In this document: one piece after another, positions 11,060 through 24,200 of the stretch
Numbering within the stretch: the first letter of the stretch is position 1
Layout: each line of letters opens with the position of its first letter
Source of the DNA: Owenia fusiformis
Taxonomy: Eukaryota > Annelida > Polychaeta > Sabellida > Oweniidae
DNA length: 64,000 nucleotides
Assembly: GCA_903813345.2 (NCBI GenBank)
Contig: CAIIXF020000009.1
Span: 11,032,030 to 11,096,029, forward strand
Reading direction: 5' to 3'
Notes under the pieces: model-generated
The model's database searches: none
Seen by the model: only the letters and a program-made list of their open reading frames with translations
What the model was told of the DNA's origin: nothing
Translations under genes and position numbers: made by a program

Positions 11060-13809
11060 TTAAAACGATGGCTCTGATACAAAAGGCATGTCCTCTTTTT
11101 GAAACCAATTAGTGTTGCAGTAACTGGGGATGTCAAAGATATCGGTGTCACGGAGTTTAAGTGACACACCAGACGTCACACTGGATTCTATCCTGTTGGT
11201 CGCTTGACCTGTAAATAAAGGTTAAAATTGGGCTTTATTAGAGAGGTTTCGCACAACGTGTTAAAGCTAAAATGTATACGCAGCCGCATCTCGTTTTAAT
11301 TGAAATGCTACGCATAAATCTTTTGAATGCGTTTCGGATGTCAGATTTTAGATATGTTGTGCTAAAAACGTTAAAGTCCCCGTCTAAAGTTTGAAGATAT
11401 TTTTTTATCATTCATTTACTATTTGTCAGGACTTAAAAAGTGATTTTAGAGATTTTTGAACAAAAAAAAATTTTTGAAAAAAAAGTTGTGAGCATTTCAT
11501 TTCTCAAATATTCAAATTTCCCGCCATTTTTCAAAATAAGTTGAAATTTCTTAATCATCAAATATTTCTTAATGCATTTCAAGAAAGATTATATTTTTAA
11601 CACCAATGCAGAGATTGAACAAAAGACACACTATTTCAATAATAAAATGTCATATTTTATGGGCCACTTCAATGTTTTAGCTTATCAAAAATATTTTGAA
11701 ACATTAGTGATGTCACTAAGGTAACAAAAACTTTTTGAAAAAAATTGAATTTTTTTTTCGATGTCAATCTTTTCTAAATATGCTAGACTTTCATAAAAAA
11801 ACAATGTTGATTGTCTAACCAGGTTAAAAGGAAGAATAAATTATGTTTTAGATCTCATTCATCCTTCTTCAAAGGACTTCATTTATGCCTAAATTCAGCC
11901 CTTCACTCAAGCCTAGGTAGTTTCATTCTTGGGGCCTTATATAAGATGAGTTTCCTAGTGGTCAACGCAGAAAATGCACAGAAAATGCGTTGTGCAAATT
12001 GTCCAATTACATGTCTCCTTTCCTGGAACTTATGAATAATCTTACCATTTGTGTCTCTCCAAACCACCATATTTCTGCAGTATTCTTTTTCTTTTTCGTG
12101 AAATGGTTAAATATTTTAATTTTGGACATACTATAGAATGTTCTACGGATGATGTTTTATTCTTAAGCTAATATTTGTATAAATCCTATGATTTTTTGTT
12201 ACATATAACAAACTTCTAAGTTGTAAGATATGTAAGGGCATACTGCTGTAGTATAAAGACAGCTTTGTAGACTGTTCAACAGGATTTTAATTACCCTTGT
12301 ACACTGTGTGTAGTAGTTCTCTTAAGGTATGTTGTGTAGGCTAACATTGTTTAATGTCCAGTTTGTTTGCTCAAGCCCAACAATTGAATAGAGAGAAGCA
12401 AGGGTATATACTTGTAAAATACCCTTGCAGCAAGGATGGATCTCATTGTACCATTGGTTTCTATGAGAACTAAAATTTTGAAATGCATTTTTCTCAGAAC
12501 CATTTTCATGCACTGATAAGTTCATTTCTCGCTTGTTTATCAACTGATTTTCTTAATTTTTTCGGCAAAAAACATGGGAGGATGTATGCTATGCATTGGT
12601 ATGAATTGTGGCTAATTAGAAGATATGGGTGACCTCTAAAAGTTGGTTTTAAATAAATTCACAAATTTTGGAAGAAAAAGTCTATCAAAAACCACTTTTT
12701 GAAATTAAAAAAAAAAGTTTCACATATCACACTTTGATAACATTGGGTAAGACTACAATATAAGCCAAAGTGGTTTAAACTTTACATGGGGCCTTTAAGC
12801 GAAATCGCTCTATTAAGACACTTTGAGACACTTGTCTTAGTTGTAAAAGTTCAGAATTTGTAAATTTAAAATAAGGTATCCTGAAATAAGCTAATTCCTT
12901 ATGTTTATTAATAATTACTAACGTTATTCGTGACTCTACTTTTATCAATGATTCCTTACCTTGAATCAAAATCGCTCCATAGGATGAGAATTCAACAAGG
13001 ATACATTTGTCCGGCGTGAACAGGTAATCATATGTCGCCTGTAGCTGTTTGGTGTTAATCTTTTGCTCCCACAAGTTGACCTTGAGGTCTAGCCCAATGG
13101 TGAGTGATTTCAAATATTTGACGTTCGGATCCGACACGTTCAAACATCTTGGGAGTTCCTTGGTTGGGGTTGGTTCAGTGTAGCACGTCTCCTTCTCAGG
13201 GTTGATAAAATATTTCAACTTCTTATTGTAGTCAGCTACCACGTTGATATGAACCATATTTTCCCCAGCAACCTAGACAAATAAATTTTAGAAATATTCA
13301 AAAGTTACAGGCTCATTCAACATTTATTCATATTTTGTATGCCTCAATTTTATGGAACATGTCCAAACAACACAAGTGCATACGATTTACAATCTTCAAT
13401 CATAAATATGTGAAAATAGGGACATAGCTGATTCAGAACAACTTTGTTGAGACAGGAGAATGTACATATGTGAATGAATTAATGGGCTTCTAAGAGCTCC
13501 AATGATAGATTATATATAGAGAGGAAATAGCATTTCAGAAGTGATTTAAGAAATACTACTGACCTTTTGGTAAATGCGATATGCCTTTCTATTATTTGGG
13601 GCGTCAAACCAAATATGGCCAACTTGTTTTAACACTTGCGTCTTAGCGTTAGGAGTGGACGCTTGTGGCTCAAGGACCGTGGTCTGATCAAAATCAGCTT
13701 CCCATTGCGCAGGCGCACAGCAACTATCAGGGCCCTCTGACTCATACTGCAATTGAGGGGCTCCAAATACCAGGCCCATACACAAGGAAAAAACAAGACT
13801 GCGCATCAT
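11060..13809 (-). CDS. Ependymin-related secreted protein, three exons
   Basis: Secreted glycoprotein-like member of the ependymin/MERP family, small-molecule or lipid-binding-like extracellular proteins; the exact role here is unknown. Exons are 13564-13809, 12960-13272 and 11060-11208. Donors GTCAGT and GTAAGG and acceptors TTGTCTAG and TTTATTTACAG fit. Junction phases are 0 and 1, and the total is 708 bp (235 aa plus stop). The protein starts with a signal peptide (MMRSLVFSLCMGLVFG). The family signature DSCCAPAQWEADF follows at about 28-40. Later conserved cysteines lie in KETCY, PRCLN, TPDKC and IPSYC, with DTDIFDIPSYC matching the family's FFDI...DPxxFxPPxxC ending. Length is usual for the family. 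The bases before the ATG (TTTCATTTTAG) look like a splice acceptor, so a 5' UTR intron is possible. The last exon is too short to stand out as an ORF and was found by reading the intron for a phase-1 acceptor. Confidence 0.9.
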
Positions 13810-15596
13810 CTAAAATGAAATAATATAAAACTCGAAGAATTTTCACGAGAAGACTAAACTAGAAAAAGAAATAATAATCTATAAACTGAAACTATGCCAA
13901 TAATGCCTCGACGCCATGTTATACATGCTTTCTGAGTATAACCATTTAAAGGCATTAGTCAATAAAAGTTTAACCAAATCCGATAACTGGTGTTTGCGTA
14001 TCGGAAAATATCAAACCTTGAAAGAGCGGCCATTTTGAATTAATAAGCTAGGTATTCCTTTTTGACCAGGATACAATGCCGATATCGCATCTACACATAA
14101 AAGCTTAAAAATCTGACAACTGGAATTTGAATTATGAAAAACATTACATAGGGAGCCATTTTTAATTCTACATTTTTAACAATAAATGGAGCCCATTTTG
14201 AAATGAGGGTCCGTTTTGAAAATTCTTACTTAAACAGAGGTCATTTACCTTAACGACATTAGCTTGTAAAATTAGACCAAATCCTATATTATAAAATTCA
14301 AGTCATTAAAAATACAATTTCCATGAAAATGTCAGCCATTTTGAATTGATTCGTTCCGGGTAGAGTCCTACGTGTCCTTAAGACATCGGCATCTAAAATC
14401 GGAATCTAATAAATCAACTGGTTCTTTGAGTAATGGCTGTCATGTTGAAATGATTAGCCATAATGCAAATAATTTCTCAATCATGAATCCTCTGCGCATT
14501 AGGCATCAGCCTTATACATTTCGCACACAAACCGTCAACCAGGATATGATGCATTGTTCAGAATTTAAGCGATGTAAAATGAAAATCATCAGTCAAGTAG
14601 GGAATTAGACGCTCGGGTTTATTGGTAAGTATGGCAGGAATTTTTCACAACATTTTAGTTCACTTTTAACTAAAGTAAAAAAATGTCCTTATTAGCGGGT
14701 CTAATAGAGTCGAATGCCCTGGATCGGCAATCAACTCGAGCACTGAATTGTCCCTTGTTTGCATGAATAAAAAAACATTCTAAACAAAGTCAATGAACGC
14801 AATGTCAGAGTGCGTGATCATGATGACATGTCTGACGGTTTCATAAGGTTTGAAATATGAACCTGTTGTATCGGCTGAAAGAACCTATTTATTGAACTTC
14901 TAGAATAACCTTGTTGAACAAACTTCCAAATATGGGGTTGAATCAGTTTTCGTCAATGTTGCATTTCTTTTTATTTTAGTCAATCACGTTTCATCAAACG
15001 AAAAATGCTAAGGACATATATCATCTATGGCTTCTTTTATGGGGCTGTCTGGGGCACTTACATATCAAGTTATAAATGACCAGACAGTCTACTGTGTATT
15101 TGAATATGTTCACGTTCTAGGTAATAGAGAGTTCACCACACACTAATTGGTCACAAACTTTAAAACTTGTTTTAAACACTTTCCCCTTTTTGAATCATGA
15201 TGACATTTCACATGGACAAACTGCAAGCTATTTCCAACACGCAAATTATTTTGATTTTCTTGAATTTCAATTTTCGAATTTTTAAAGTAATTTAAGATGA
15301 AGCTCCCATTCCGTATTTTTGCACATTTTATGCAATATTACTATCTAGTACTAGTATATCTAGGGAGTTATCGCCATGGTCCGGGACCGGAATGGATACG
15401 AGCTATATCCATCCCGGTTCAGCTCCCGAAAAGCGAATTTAATTCACGTTTACTCAAGGAAATGAAAAGTATGTTCTTTTAGTGTTTTTCTATCTTTTAG
15501 GTGATTTTGTAAAAATATTTTGCAACGTATGAAAAGAATTTAAGCCCAAGACTCAATGAATTGTTGCTGCTTCATTCCCCTAGGGTGTTGTTTCCT
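13810..15596. other. 5' flank of the ependymin-related gene
   Basis: Promoter and possible 5' UTR exon are expected here, but neither can be pinned down. From about 14030 to 14460 diverged blocks containing GCCATTTTGAATT recur every 100-150 bp. An imperfect hairpin lies at about 15381-15424 (GGACCGGAATGGATA against TATCCATCCCGGTT). Confidence 0.35.
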
Positions 15597-16125
15597 ATTT
15601 TTGATTTTGATGCACAGTATAACGCGTTTTGAAGAAAATTATGTATGTCACATGTTTTAGGTCCAAATATCTTATAAAACGAGTTTATTGGAAATATGTA
15701 TCATAGAAAGTCAGTTATATACTGTATATACAGGGTGTCAAATAAGTCCCGTCCCCCCCCCTCTACAGCCAAAACCTTAATAGATGGTACCTAATGTGAT
15801 ATACCATTGGAAAGATCATTCAAAGTTACGTTAACTCACCTACTCTCAACTATTTTGGATGAAATTTATCTATATTTTCATAATATCCTTTATGGTTAGT
15901 GTGCCCTCCTCCAGCGGCCTTTTTTGCATCAAAATGAGAAGGATTTTACCTCAAAGATATGTCAAAAAGCTATGGTGGTGTGTAGTCTTTGTAACGGACT
16001 AAACACTGTAACCGAACGATTGTTTATGTGAGAAACTACATGCATTTGTATAGGGCGATTTATACGTACAGGTTGCCGTTTCGATTTTATATGCATTGCT
16101 CATGATCAATACAAACTCTCCACTG
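15597..16125 (+). mobile_element. Third, degraded copy of the 511-bp TIR element
   Basis: Segments match the copies at 29493-30003 and 61037-61546 in order: TTTTGATTTTGATGCACAG, a stretch ending near 15725, then after an interruption TAGTCTTTGTAACGGACTA and TACGTACAGG to ATATGCATTG, with a decayed right end ACTCTCCACTG near 16118. The left third is missing. A mariner-like end (CAGGGTGTCAAATAAGTCCC from 15731, preceded by TA) begins the roughly 235-bp interruption. Confidence 0.6.
15729..15965 (+). mobile_element. Mariner-like left-end fragment
   Basis: TA followed by CAGGGTGTCAAATAAGTCCC, then a C-run, interrupts the older element copy around it. No matching right terminus was found within the interruption, so it is truncated. 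Confidence 0.45.
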
Positions 16126-16559
16126 TCTATATTTATTGCTGAATGTCACCGATTACTTCCCCAAATGGAAGCTTGTACACGCATTCATAAAGATTATGAT
16201 AAGAAATATACAGTCAATGAAATCAATGTACAATATATCTGACTGATTAGACCACCCTGACATCTATAGATAAAAAATTAAAATCCGTCAAAACTAAAAA
16301 TCTCTAAAAATGGTCAGATATTAAAGAGATTTCGAAATTCACTCATAGACGTCCTTGGTCATTCCATTATTCCAGTATAACCATTACATTTATCCCACGA
16401 TCATTGTGTCTCAGTAATAATTCGGATATTATGGGGATTCGTGAGACATTTTCCAGAAAATCGTTTATCAGCTGCATATCCGAATTTGGATTTTTTAGAT
16501 TTTTACTGTAATAATGGGATGAACCCAATATCAGATAATTTTGAATGATATATATTTAT

Positions 16560-17060
16560 TGCGTCGTACATATCAATTAACACTCAATTGCTTCTCTCAC
16601 TCGTGTTGATATTTGATATGAACTCGTCGATAAAAATGATATCACCCAAAATAATTGGATATTTATAGGATATCCTATGATTTTGAGGAATATCATTTTT
16701 ATCTACCAGGTGATATTGATATCTGCACGAGAGAGCAAGCGAACGAGTGCATATACCTATATCACCGAGTAGATTAAAGTGATGTTCTGAAAAAAATCAT
16801 AGGATGTTCTTATATTATTCTTGTTTATATTATCCTACACTAAAAAGTAGTGTATTTAATGTATAATATCATTGCAAAATGAATTTCGTGCCAAATAGAG
16901 TCAATTTGGTGGGAAATCAACAAGCGGAGTATATCGTCACAATATCCTCCGCATATTGGGTTTTCCGGAGTATATCGTCACGATATCCTCCGCCCGGAGT
17001 ATACGATATCCTCCGCTTATTCATTTTGCCAATAAATATCAAATTTATTTTTAAATGTTA
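16560..17060. mobile_element. Palindrome-rich element, inverted relative of 33474-33890
   Basis: A foldback (about 16560-16800) has GATATTGATAT-type arms and a CACTCG...GAGAGAGCAAGCGAACGAG region. It is followed by TTATCCTACACT at about 16828 and a block with three near-palindromes of the form CGGAGTATATCGT..ATATCCTCCG (about 16925-17020). The same order recurs, inverted, at 33474-33890. A short open frame through it (16879-17130) is repeat-derived. Confidence 0.65.
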
Positions 17061-17417
17061 TTGTTATGACGTGCACACGGACCTGGGGACAATTAGAGAA
17101 ATACGGCCTAATGTCTCCTTTAAACGTTAATACCCGCCTAAGTAAAAAACTTAAGTTTCATATATCAATTTTCAGTTGGCTAAAGTTCAGAAACTTTGCA
17201 ACCAACCGTAAAATTATTTTAAAATATTCATATTTAGATTATAATTCCAAAGCCATCAACCTAACACTGTAATTCATTTCATGAAATAATATGAATAGTG
17301 GGATCAGTTAGGACAATAAAACCCTAGAATTGCACTTGCTATATATAAAGCACAATTTTTTGACAGAAGTATCATTGATACATATATATTCGATATCTAA
17401 CGAAGTGGTATTGGAAA

Positions 17418-20400
17418 GTGGCCCCAGTTGATAATAGCAGCCCTCGAAGATTCTGCACATTTACATTGAGCCCCATGTTAATTTATCAATCTTCTCAAGA
17501 CCCCCTGCAGAACAGTTCTAGAGTAATAAAGCCCATATTCCCACTATGTTACAATTATATGATTGTCTTCAAAATAAGAAGGGTTAAATTTTTTCTTTTG
17601 CCCAGTTCCAAAGATATTGACATTTGAATTTTGGAAAATCTCCATTGGCTGCCATTATAAACCACTATGAATATGGCTTTACTAAAGTGTTAATATCTCA
17701 AAAGGTTTACTCAGTCAAGCCAAGTAACTAAGTCAACATTCGAAAATAAAAATCTCAAAAATCGTACATCTTTGATTTCCAAAATAATTTGTGAGGTGTT
17801 TTTTTAGATGATAATACACATTTTAACGCACTAATTTTGAGTACATCTCGAATCAATTCTCAACAAAGCGTTCTCGAAATAAGTATTTGAAATGTTTGAG
17901 TTCGGGATGATAAAAGTACGTTAAGATATACCGCTCCTTAACAAACTCCTTCAGGAACAAGATATAGAATCAAATGCATATTCTTCCTATTTATTCCCTG
18001 ACACATGCCAATGAATGTTGCATAAGTAAATATCTCCGTTTTAAAAAATTTTGAAAACGTTGTTCCCTACAGGTGCCATTTTTTATAATTGAAAAACAAA
18101 ATTGAACAATTTGCATTTCTAAATTGATAAGTTTCTTGGAATACAACTTAAGTGTAAACGATTTAAGTCATTAATAATATTTCCCTTAGTGAACCCATGC
18201 TGAATAGACAGTAACTGGGTCAATGTTTTGTGTTCAACCTTGTTTTCATGACTTTTAAACATGAGTCGACGATTATGTAGGAAATTTCATTTTCAAATGT
18301 AAGCGTGTCAACTCCTGTTTTTGCACAATATTTAGCCCTTTATAATGATAGATCGCCAAAATATGCATGTACCTCTCAATTAGGCGATATGTTTTTCAAT
18401 TTATAGATGTAAACTACAAACTCAAACAAAAATTCAAACCACCCGCTCTATTATTTTGATTACACAAGACGAAATTTCCACTCCCGGGGAGCACTTTGAT
18501 ATCACTTTGAAGGAGGATTCTTGAAAAATCGTTCGAATTTTCACAAAAGGTTTCACGTAATTTTATTGCTTTGTTTAAGCCTCGACTTATATCAAACTCA
18601 AATCCGATACCATAATTATGAATCAAAATGAAACATTAAATTCACCAGGTTAAAAAATAAACCGTTTCGAGAATTGATGATTTGAGTTAATTTCGGATAT
18701 TTATATAAATGTAAGTTGGCATGTATTCGACAGTTAATGTACACACATGATGTATGCATCAACGTGTGACTTAAATATCAATTCGTGACTATCACATTTG
18801 GCTTCCAAAAATTAAGTTGGAAATTACAGTGGTAGGAGATTAACGAAAACGTCAATCACATCCAAATATCCGTACGACGTCAAGTATTAACAATACACTT
18901 TTCATGCATCTCGAACAAGGCAAGGTTCTGTTATCCAGCAATGTGCATTTCGACAGAAAAAATTCACAAATATCAACAAATTTCATTGAGTAGGATATTA
19001 CATTCGAAATCACAACTTTCAAATTACTTTTTTTAACCGAGAATTGTAAGAACTTGAAACATGTTGTGAGTTTTTCAAACGGCATATCCTCATTCACGTT
19101 CTTTGACAAGGATGAATCCATTTGAAAACATGGATTTTCTTGATAATTCTTCAAAACTACCCTTGAAATATAAGTATGTAGGATATTACAGTGTAAATTG
19201 ACACGCATTTGTTTGCTCGATATCCTGAACAAATAAATGCAGTACCGTCTTGCAATATTTGAAAACCGAAAGTTCATTCTGTATGTAAACAAGAAAAAAT
19301 ACATTTATGGTTGGTTCATAATGAAAAATGACGAATAACATATATCTTTTGAAGTAGGGGTATACAGGGACACAGTGGAAAATCAGAAATTTAGGTCATA
19401 TCCCAAAGATTGCTTCACCAATATGTAACAGAACATCAAAATTATCATTTACACGTTTGCTGATAGGTTTTTTGAAAATAATTAACCAGAGGTTTACTTC
19501 AATTGTGGTACCATTCTTAGTAAATATTGATGAACATACGAATATCGAATGTTGACTAAGTTACTTGTCTTGACCGTACTATGGAATTTTCTAATATTGC
19601 AGATTTCTATAATTAATATATTGAATTAAAAAAATCAAACAGACACATTTCTAAAAATTTCTTATTTTTGAAATATTTAGCTGTCAAGTTACGCATAAAA
19701 CTATACAAAACCTGTATTGAGCCCCATGTTAATTCATCAAACTTCAAAAGACCCCCTGCAGAACAGTTCTAAAGTAGTAAAGCCCATATTCATAGTATGT
19801 TACAATTATATGATTATCTTCAAAATAAGAAGGGTTAAATTTTTTCTTTAGCCTAGTTCCAAAGATGTTGACGTTTGAATTTTGGAAATCTCCATTGGCT
19901 GCCATTATAAAACACTATAAATATGGCTTCACTAAACTGTTAATTTCTCAAAAAGTTTACTATGGAATTTTCTGATATTGCAGATTTCTATAATTAATAT
20001 ATTGAATTAAAAAAATCAAACAGACACATTTCTAAAAATTTCTTATTTTTGAAATATTTAGCTGTTAAGTTACGCTTTAAACTATAGAAAGCCTGTGTTG
20101 AGCCCCATGTTAATTCATCAATCTTCAAAAGACCCCCTGCAGAACAGTTCTAGAGTAGTAAAGCCCATATTCATAGTATGTTACAATTATATGATTATTT
20201 TCAAAATAAGAAGGGTTAAATTTTTTCTTTAGCCTAGTTACAAAGATATTGACGTTTGAATTTTGGAAAATCTCCATTGGCTGCCATTATAAACCACTAT
20301 AAATATGGCTTTACTAAAGTGTTAATTTCTCAAAAAGTTTACTATGGAATTTTCTAATATTGCAGATTTCTATAGTTAATACATTGAATTTAAAAAAATC

Positions 20401-20755
20401 AAACAGACACATTTCTAAAAATGTCTTATTTTTGAAATACTTAACCGTTAAGTTGGGCAGGAAACTATTGAAAACCTGTATTGAGCCCCATGTTAATCAT
20501 CAATCTTCAAAAGACCTCCTGCAGAAAAGTTATAGAGTAAAAAAGCCAATATTCCTAGTATGTTACAATTATACGATTATCTTTAAAATACAGAGGGTAA
20601 AGTGTTTTCTTTCGCCTAGTTCAAAAGATATTGCCGTTTGAATTTTGGAAAATCCCCATTGGCTGCCATTATAAACCGCTATCAATATGGCTTTACTAAA
20701 GTGTCCTTTTATCAAAGTCAACTATGGAAGTTTCTAATATTGCAGATTTCTATAG
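17418..20755 (+). repeat. ~382-bp tandem units, direct arm
   Basis: The anchor GACCCCCTGC (GACCTCCTGC in the last unit) occurs at 17499, 19750, 20131 and 20513. The last intervals are 381 and 382 bp. The first interval of 2251 bp becomes 382 once the nested 1865-bp element and its 4-bp duplication are removed. Units begin TTGAGCCCCATGTTAAT and include CCATTGGCTGCCATTATAAA. Short open frames inside are repeat-derived. Confidence 0.9.
17712..19576. mobile_element. Nested 1865-bp TIR element, TACT duplication
   Basis: Terminal inverted repeats of about 31 bp (28 identical) begin CAGTCAAGCCAAGTAACT on the left and CGGTCAAGACAAGTAACT on the right. TACT flanks both ends (17708-17711, 19577-19580). 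Intact sister units carry the uninterrupted target GTTTACTATGG. Internal sequence includes a 150-codon minus-strand open frame (18852-19304) with no recognised domain. A 4-bp duplication occurs in several superfamilies, so the superfamily is left open. Confidence 0.85.
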
Positions 20756-21779
20756 TAAATATATTGAATTAAGTGATAACTTACTGAAATACTGGCAAAA
20801 TGTTTTAGGCTTATGCCATTATAGCACTAATAGCCGTAAGACCTCTGCTAGAGAGGGAATTTCCAATATGGCCATTCAATTAAAAATGTCTGCTATTTTC
20901 TGCTATTTTGGATTATTTTTTTTATAATCCGACTTCAATTTTTTTTGCCTATGGATTTCTTTGAAGGAGTTCATTCTATAAATAAATAAAATTATAAGAT
21001 GCACGATTTTTGCTATTTGTAATGAAATAATCATTGTACATGTTGACATTTTATCTTTTGAAACAATTAAGTATGAATAAAACAACATTTAGTTTACAAA
21101 CTTGAAAGACATCAATATATCTATTTTACTTGAAAGGGGATGCTGTTGGCGTAAGTTTCTGATATTAAGTCCTAAACATTGGGTGAAACATTGTACCGTA
21201 TATTTATTTTCAAAATATGTGATTTAAATCATTTTCAGAGCATTTACGATGTGATGATAACATGAGTTTAGTTATCAGGGACTTATCAAGACTTATTATT
21301 ACGTTTTAGTAATTTATTGTATTAAAAAATGTATGTAATCTTGAAGAACATGTAAAGCAAAGACCGTAAAAAGTTGAAAGAAATAGGATCTACACTTTAA
21401 AGGGGCAATAAGGACTGTAGAGAAAATAGGAAAGTTTTTCAATTTTTTCTGAGCTATCAAGGCAACATTTGGTTTAACGTCTTCTTTGACATACTTATTT
21501 TCTTAAAATGTATGGATAAATTATCAATTTCAGCATTAAGAAGTGTAAATTCAGTTCAAAGCTTCAAAAAGGGGACTTCCACTTTTATATTTTTAAGATC
21601 CACCATGTTTCAAGAGGAATATCAGCTAAAATAATGTTTATCTAGGGAGTTTGTTTGTAGATAATAAAAATAGATGCTAGTCTTGATGAGATATCCAAAC
21701 TTAAATATATTTTGACACTGGTCCATGATAGTTGAATGACCCCTCTGCACTAATTATTGCACCTTTAATCAAAGGCATA

Positions 21780-23679
21780 TTTATGGCGGTGTATGATGAC
21801 AGCCAATAGACATTTTTCAGAATTCAAACGCCAATATCTTTGGAACTAGGAAAGAAAAAATGTTTTGACCCTTCTTATACTTTGAAGATAATCATGCTAT
21901 TGTAACACAATAGCAATATGGCTTTATTACTCTAGAACTGTTCTGAGGGTGGTCTTTTGAAGATTGATTAAAATTAACATGGGGCATAGGTTTTCTATGG
22001 TTTTGTGTGCAACTTAACGGCTAAATATTTCAAAAGTAAGAATTTTTTAGAATTGTGTCTGTTCAATGTTAGATTTTTTTAAATTCAATGTATTAACAAT
22101 AGAATCTGCAATATTAGAAAATTTCAGAGTAATCTTTTTGAGAAATTGACACTTTAGTAAAGCCATATCTATAGTGGTTTATAATGGCAGCCAATGGAGA
22201 TTTTCCAAAATTCAAAACGTCAATATCTTTGGAACTAGCCAAAAAGAAAAAGTTTAATCCTTCTTATTTTGAAGATGATTATGTTATTGTAGCATACTAG
22301 GAATATGGGCTTCATTGCTCTAGAACTGTTCTGCAGGGGGTCCTTTGAAGATCGCTAAATTAACATTGGGCTCAATTAGTTGTTTTTTATAGTTTCGTGT
22401 GCAACTTAACGGCTTAATTAAAAGATTTTCAGAAATGTGCATGTTTCATTCTTTTAAGTCAATATATTAACTATAGAAATCTGCAATATTAGAAAATTCC
22501 ATCGTGAATCTTTTGAGAAAATGACATCATTTTAAGTAAAGCCATATTGATAACGGTTTATAATAGGAGTCAATAGGAATTTTCAAAAATTCAAACGCCA
22601 ATATCTTTGGAAACTAGGAAAAAATAAAAATTTAACCCTTTTTATTTTAGAAATAACCGTGTTATTGGAATAAACCAGTAATATGTGCTTTATTACTCTA
22701 GAACTGCTCTGGCGCCGGTCTTTTGAAGATTGATAAATTAACATGGGGCTCAATATAGGATTTCTATAGTTTCGTGAGCAACCTAATGGCTAAATATTTC
22801 AAAAATAGGAAATTTTTAGAAATGTGTCTGTTCGATTTGTTTAAATTCAATATATTAACAATAGAAGTCTGCAATATTAGAAAATTCAATAGTGGACTTT
22901 TTGAGAAAAGGACACTTTAGTAAAGCCATGTTGATAGTGGTTTATAATGGCAGCCAATGGAGATTTTCCAAAATTCAAACGTCGATATCTTTGGAACTAG
23001 GGAAAATAAAAAATTTAACCCCTCTTGTTTTGAAGATAATTATGTTATTGTAACATACTAGGAATATGGGCTTTATTGCTCTAGAACTGTTCTGCAGGGA
23101 GTCATTTTAAGATCGCTAAATTAACATTGGGCTCAATATAGGTTTTTTATAGTTTCATGTGCAACGTAACAGCTTAATATTTCAAAAATAAGAAATTTTT
23201 AGAAATGTGTCTGTTTGATTTTTTTTAAGTCAATATATTAACTATAGAAATCTGCAATATCAGAAAATTCCATAGTAAACTTTTTGAGAAAATGATATTT
23301 TATTAAAGCCATATTGATAGCGGTTTATAGTGGGAGTCAATGGGAATTTTCCAAAATCCAAAGGCCAATATCTTTGGAACTAGGCAAAAGAAAAAATTTA
23401 ACCCTTCTTATTTTGAAGATAATTATATAATTGTAACATACTGGGAATATGGGCTTTATTACTCTAGAACTGTTCTGCAGGGGGTCTTTAGAAGATTGAT
23501 GAATTAACATGGGGCTCAATGTAAAAATGCAAAATTTTCAAGGGCTGCTATTATTAAATGTGGGCACTTTTCATTACCACTTCGTTAGATATCAAATCTA
23601 TATGTATTAAGGATACTTTGGTCAAAAAATGGTGCTTTATATATAGCAAGTGCAATTGAACAGCTAACTGGCCCCACTA
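21780..23679 (-). repeat. ~383-bp tandem units, inverted arm
   Basis: The anchor TCTAGAACTG occurs at 21931, 22319, 22697, 23080 and 23463, giving intervals of 388, 378, 383 and 383 bp. Sequence is the reverse complement of the units at 17.4-20.8 kb, with more divergence in the innermost unit. Confidence 0.9.
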
Positions 23680-23682
23680 GAA

Positions 23683-24200
23683 GGACTAAATAAGTATTTG
23701 ATACATTTCCAAATACATTCGCATTTGCAGAAACGTTGCTTGAAGGTTAAAATAGATTATCTAATGATTAGGTACAGTTCTTTGAGGAAAGAAGTAATTA
23801 AAATTGATTTAGTCAACATGTGTGTATTTTACTTGGCAGTTGATCATCTAGTGATCATAGCCTACTATCAATAATACAGATCTCGTATAGCACATGCTAT
23901 AAACTAGAAGTCTGGGACCCCTAATCAAGGGTTTATTTAATACCCGGGGCTTAAGTTGTGTACCAAAAGAAACGAGAAACGACACGACAACCGGGGCTTT
24001 GTATGATCATTAGACAATGGGGTTTAATGGAGTTGTGTTTAATTGGCTAATTCAAATCGGATGCGGTAAAAAGCAAACGCCAATTTGCGAACGTTCCGGG
24101 AATTACGTTTTCCTTGCCCTAATGGCCTTTGAAGTGGGTTACAATTCATAAATAAGAGTGGAGTTTGCTGAAGCTAAACCTATAAGTTTCAACAAAGGAC
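23683..24200. other. Unassigned intergenic
   Basis: No gene, RNA or element end was recognised. GC-richer patches (around 23930-24110) have no open frame of note. Confidence 0.3.

Larger units (their letters stand above)
17296..23679. mobile_element. 6.4-kb foldback composite with tandem-repeat arms
   Basis: The ends are inverted copies: TAGTGGG-TCAGTTA then GCACTTGCTATATATAAAGCA on the left, the complement on the right. Both ends are followed by GAA-type sequence (possible 3-bp duplication GAA at 17293-17295 and 23680-23682). The left arm consists of direct units of about 382 bp, the right arm of five inverted units of the same sequence, and about 1 kb of unique sequence (20.76-21.78 kb) separates them. 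This architecture resembles Foldback/TU-type elements. No transposase was recognised. The left arm is split by a nested element (17712-19576). Confidence 0.75.

Noticed and set aside
12775-12959. C-terminal extension of the second ependymin-related exon frame
   Set aside because: It follows a strong GTAAGG donor and lacks the family's conserved ending, which is found in the exon at 11060-11208.
17000-24000. CRISPR-like reading of the regular repeats
   Set aside because: Repeat units are ~382 bp with no short spacers, and the genome is eukaryotic.
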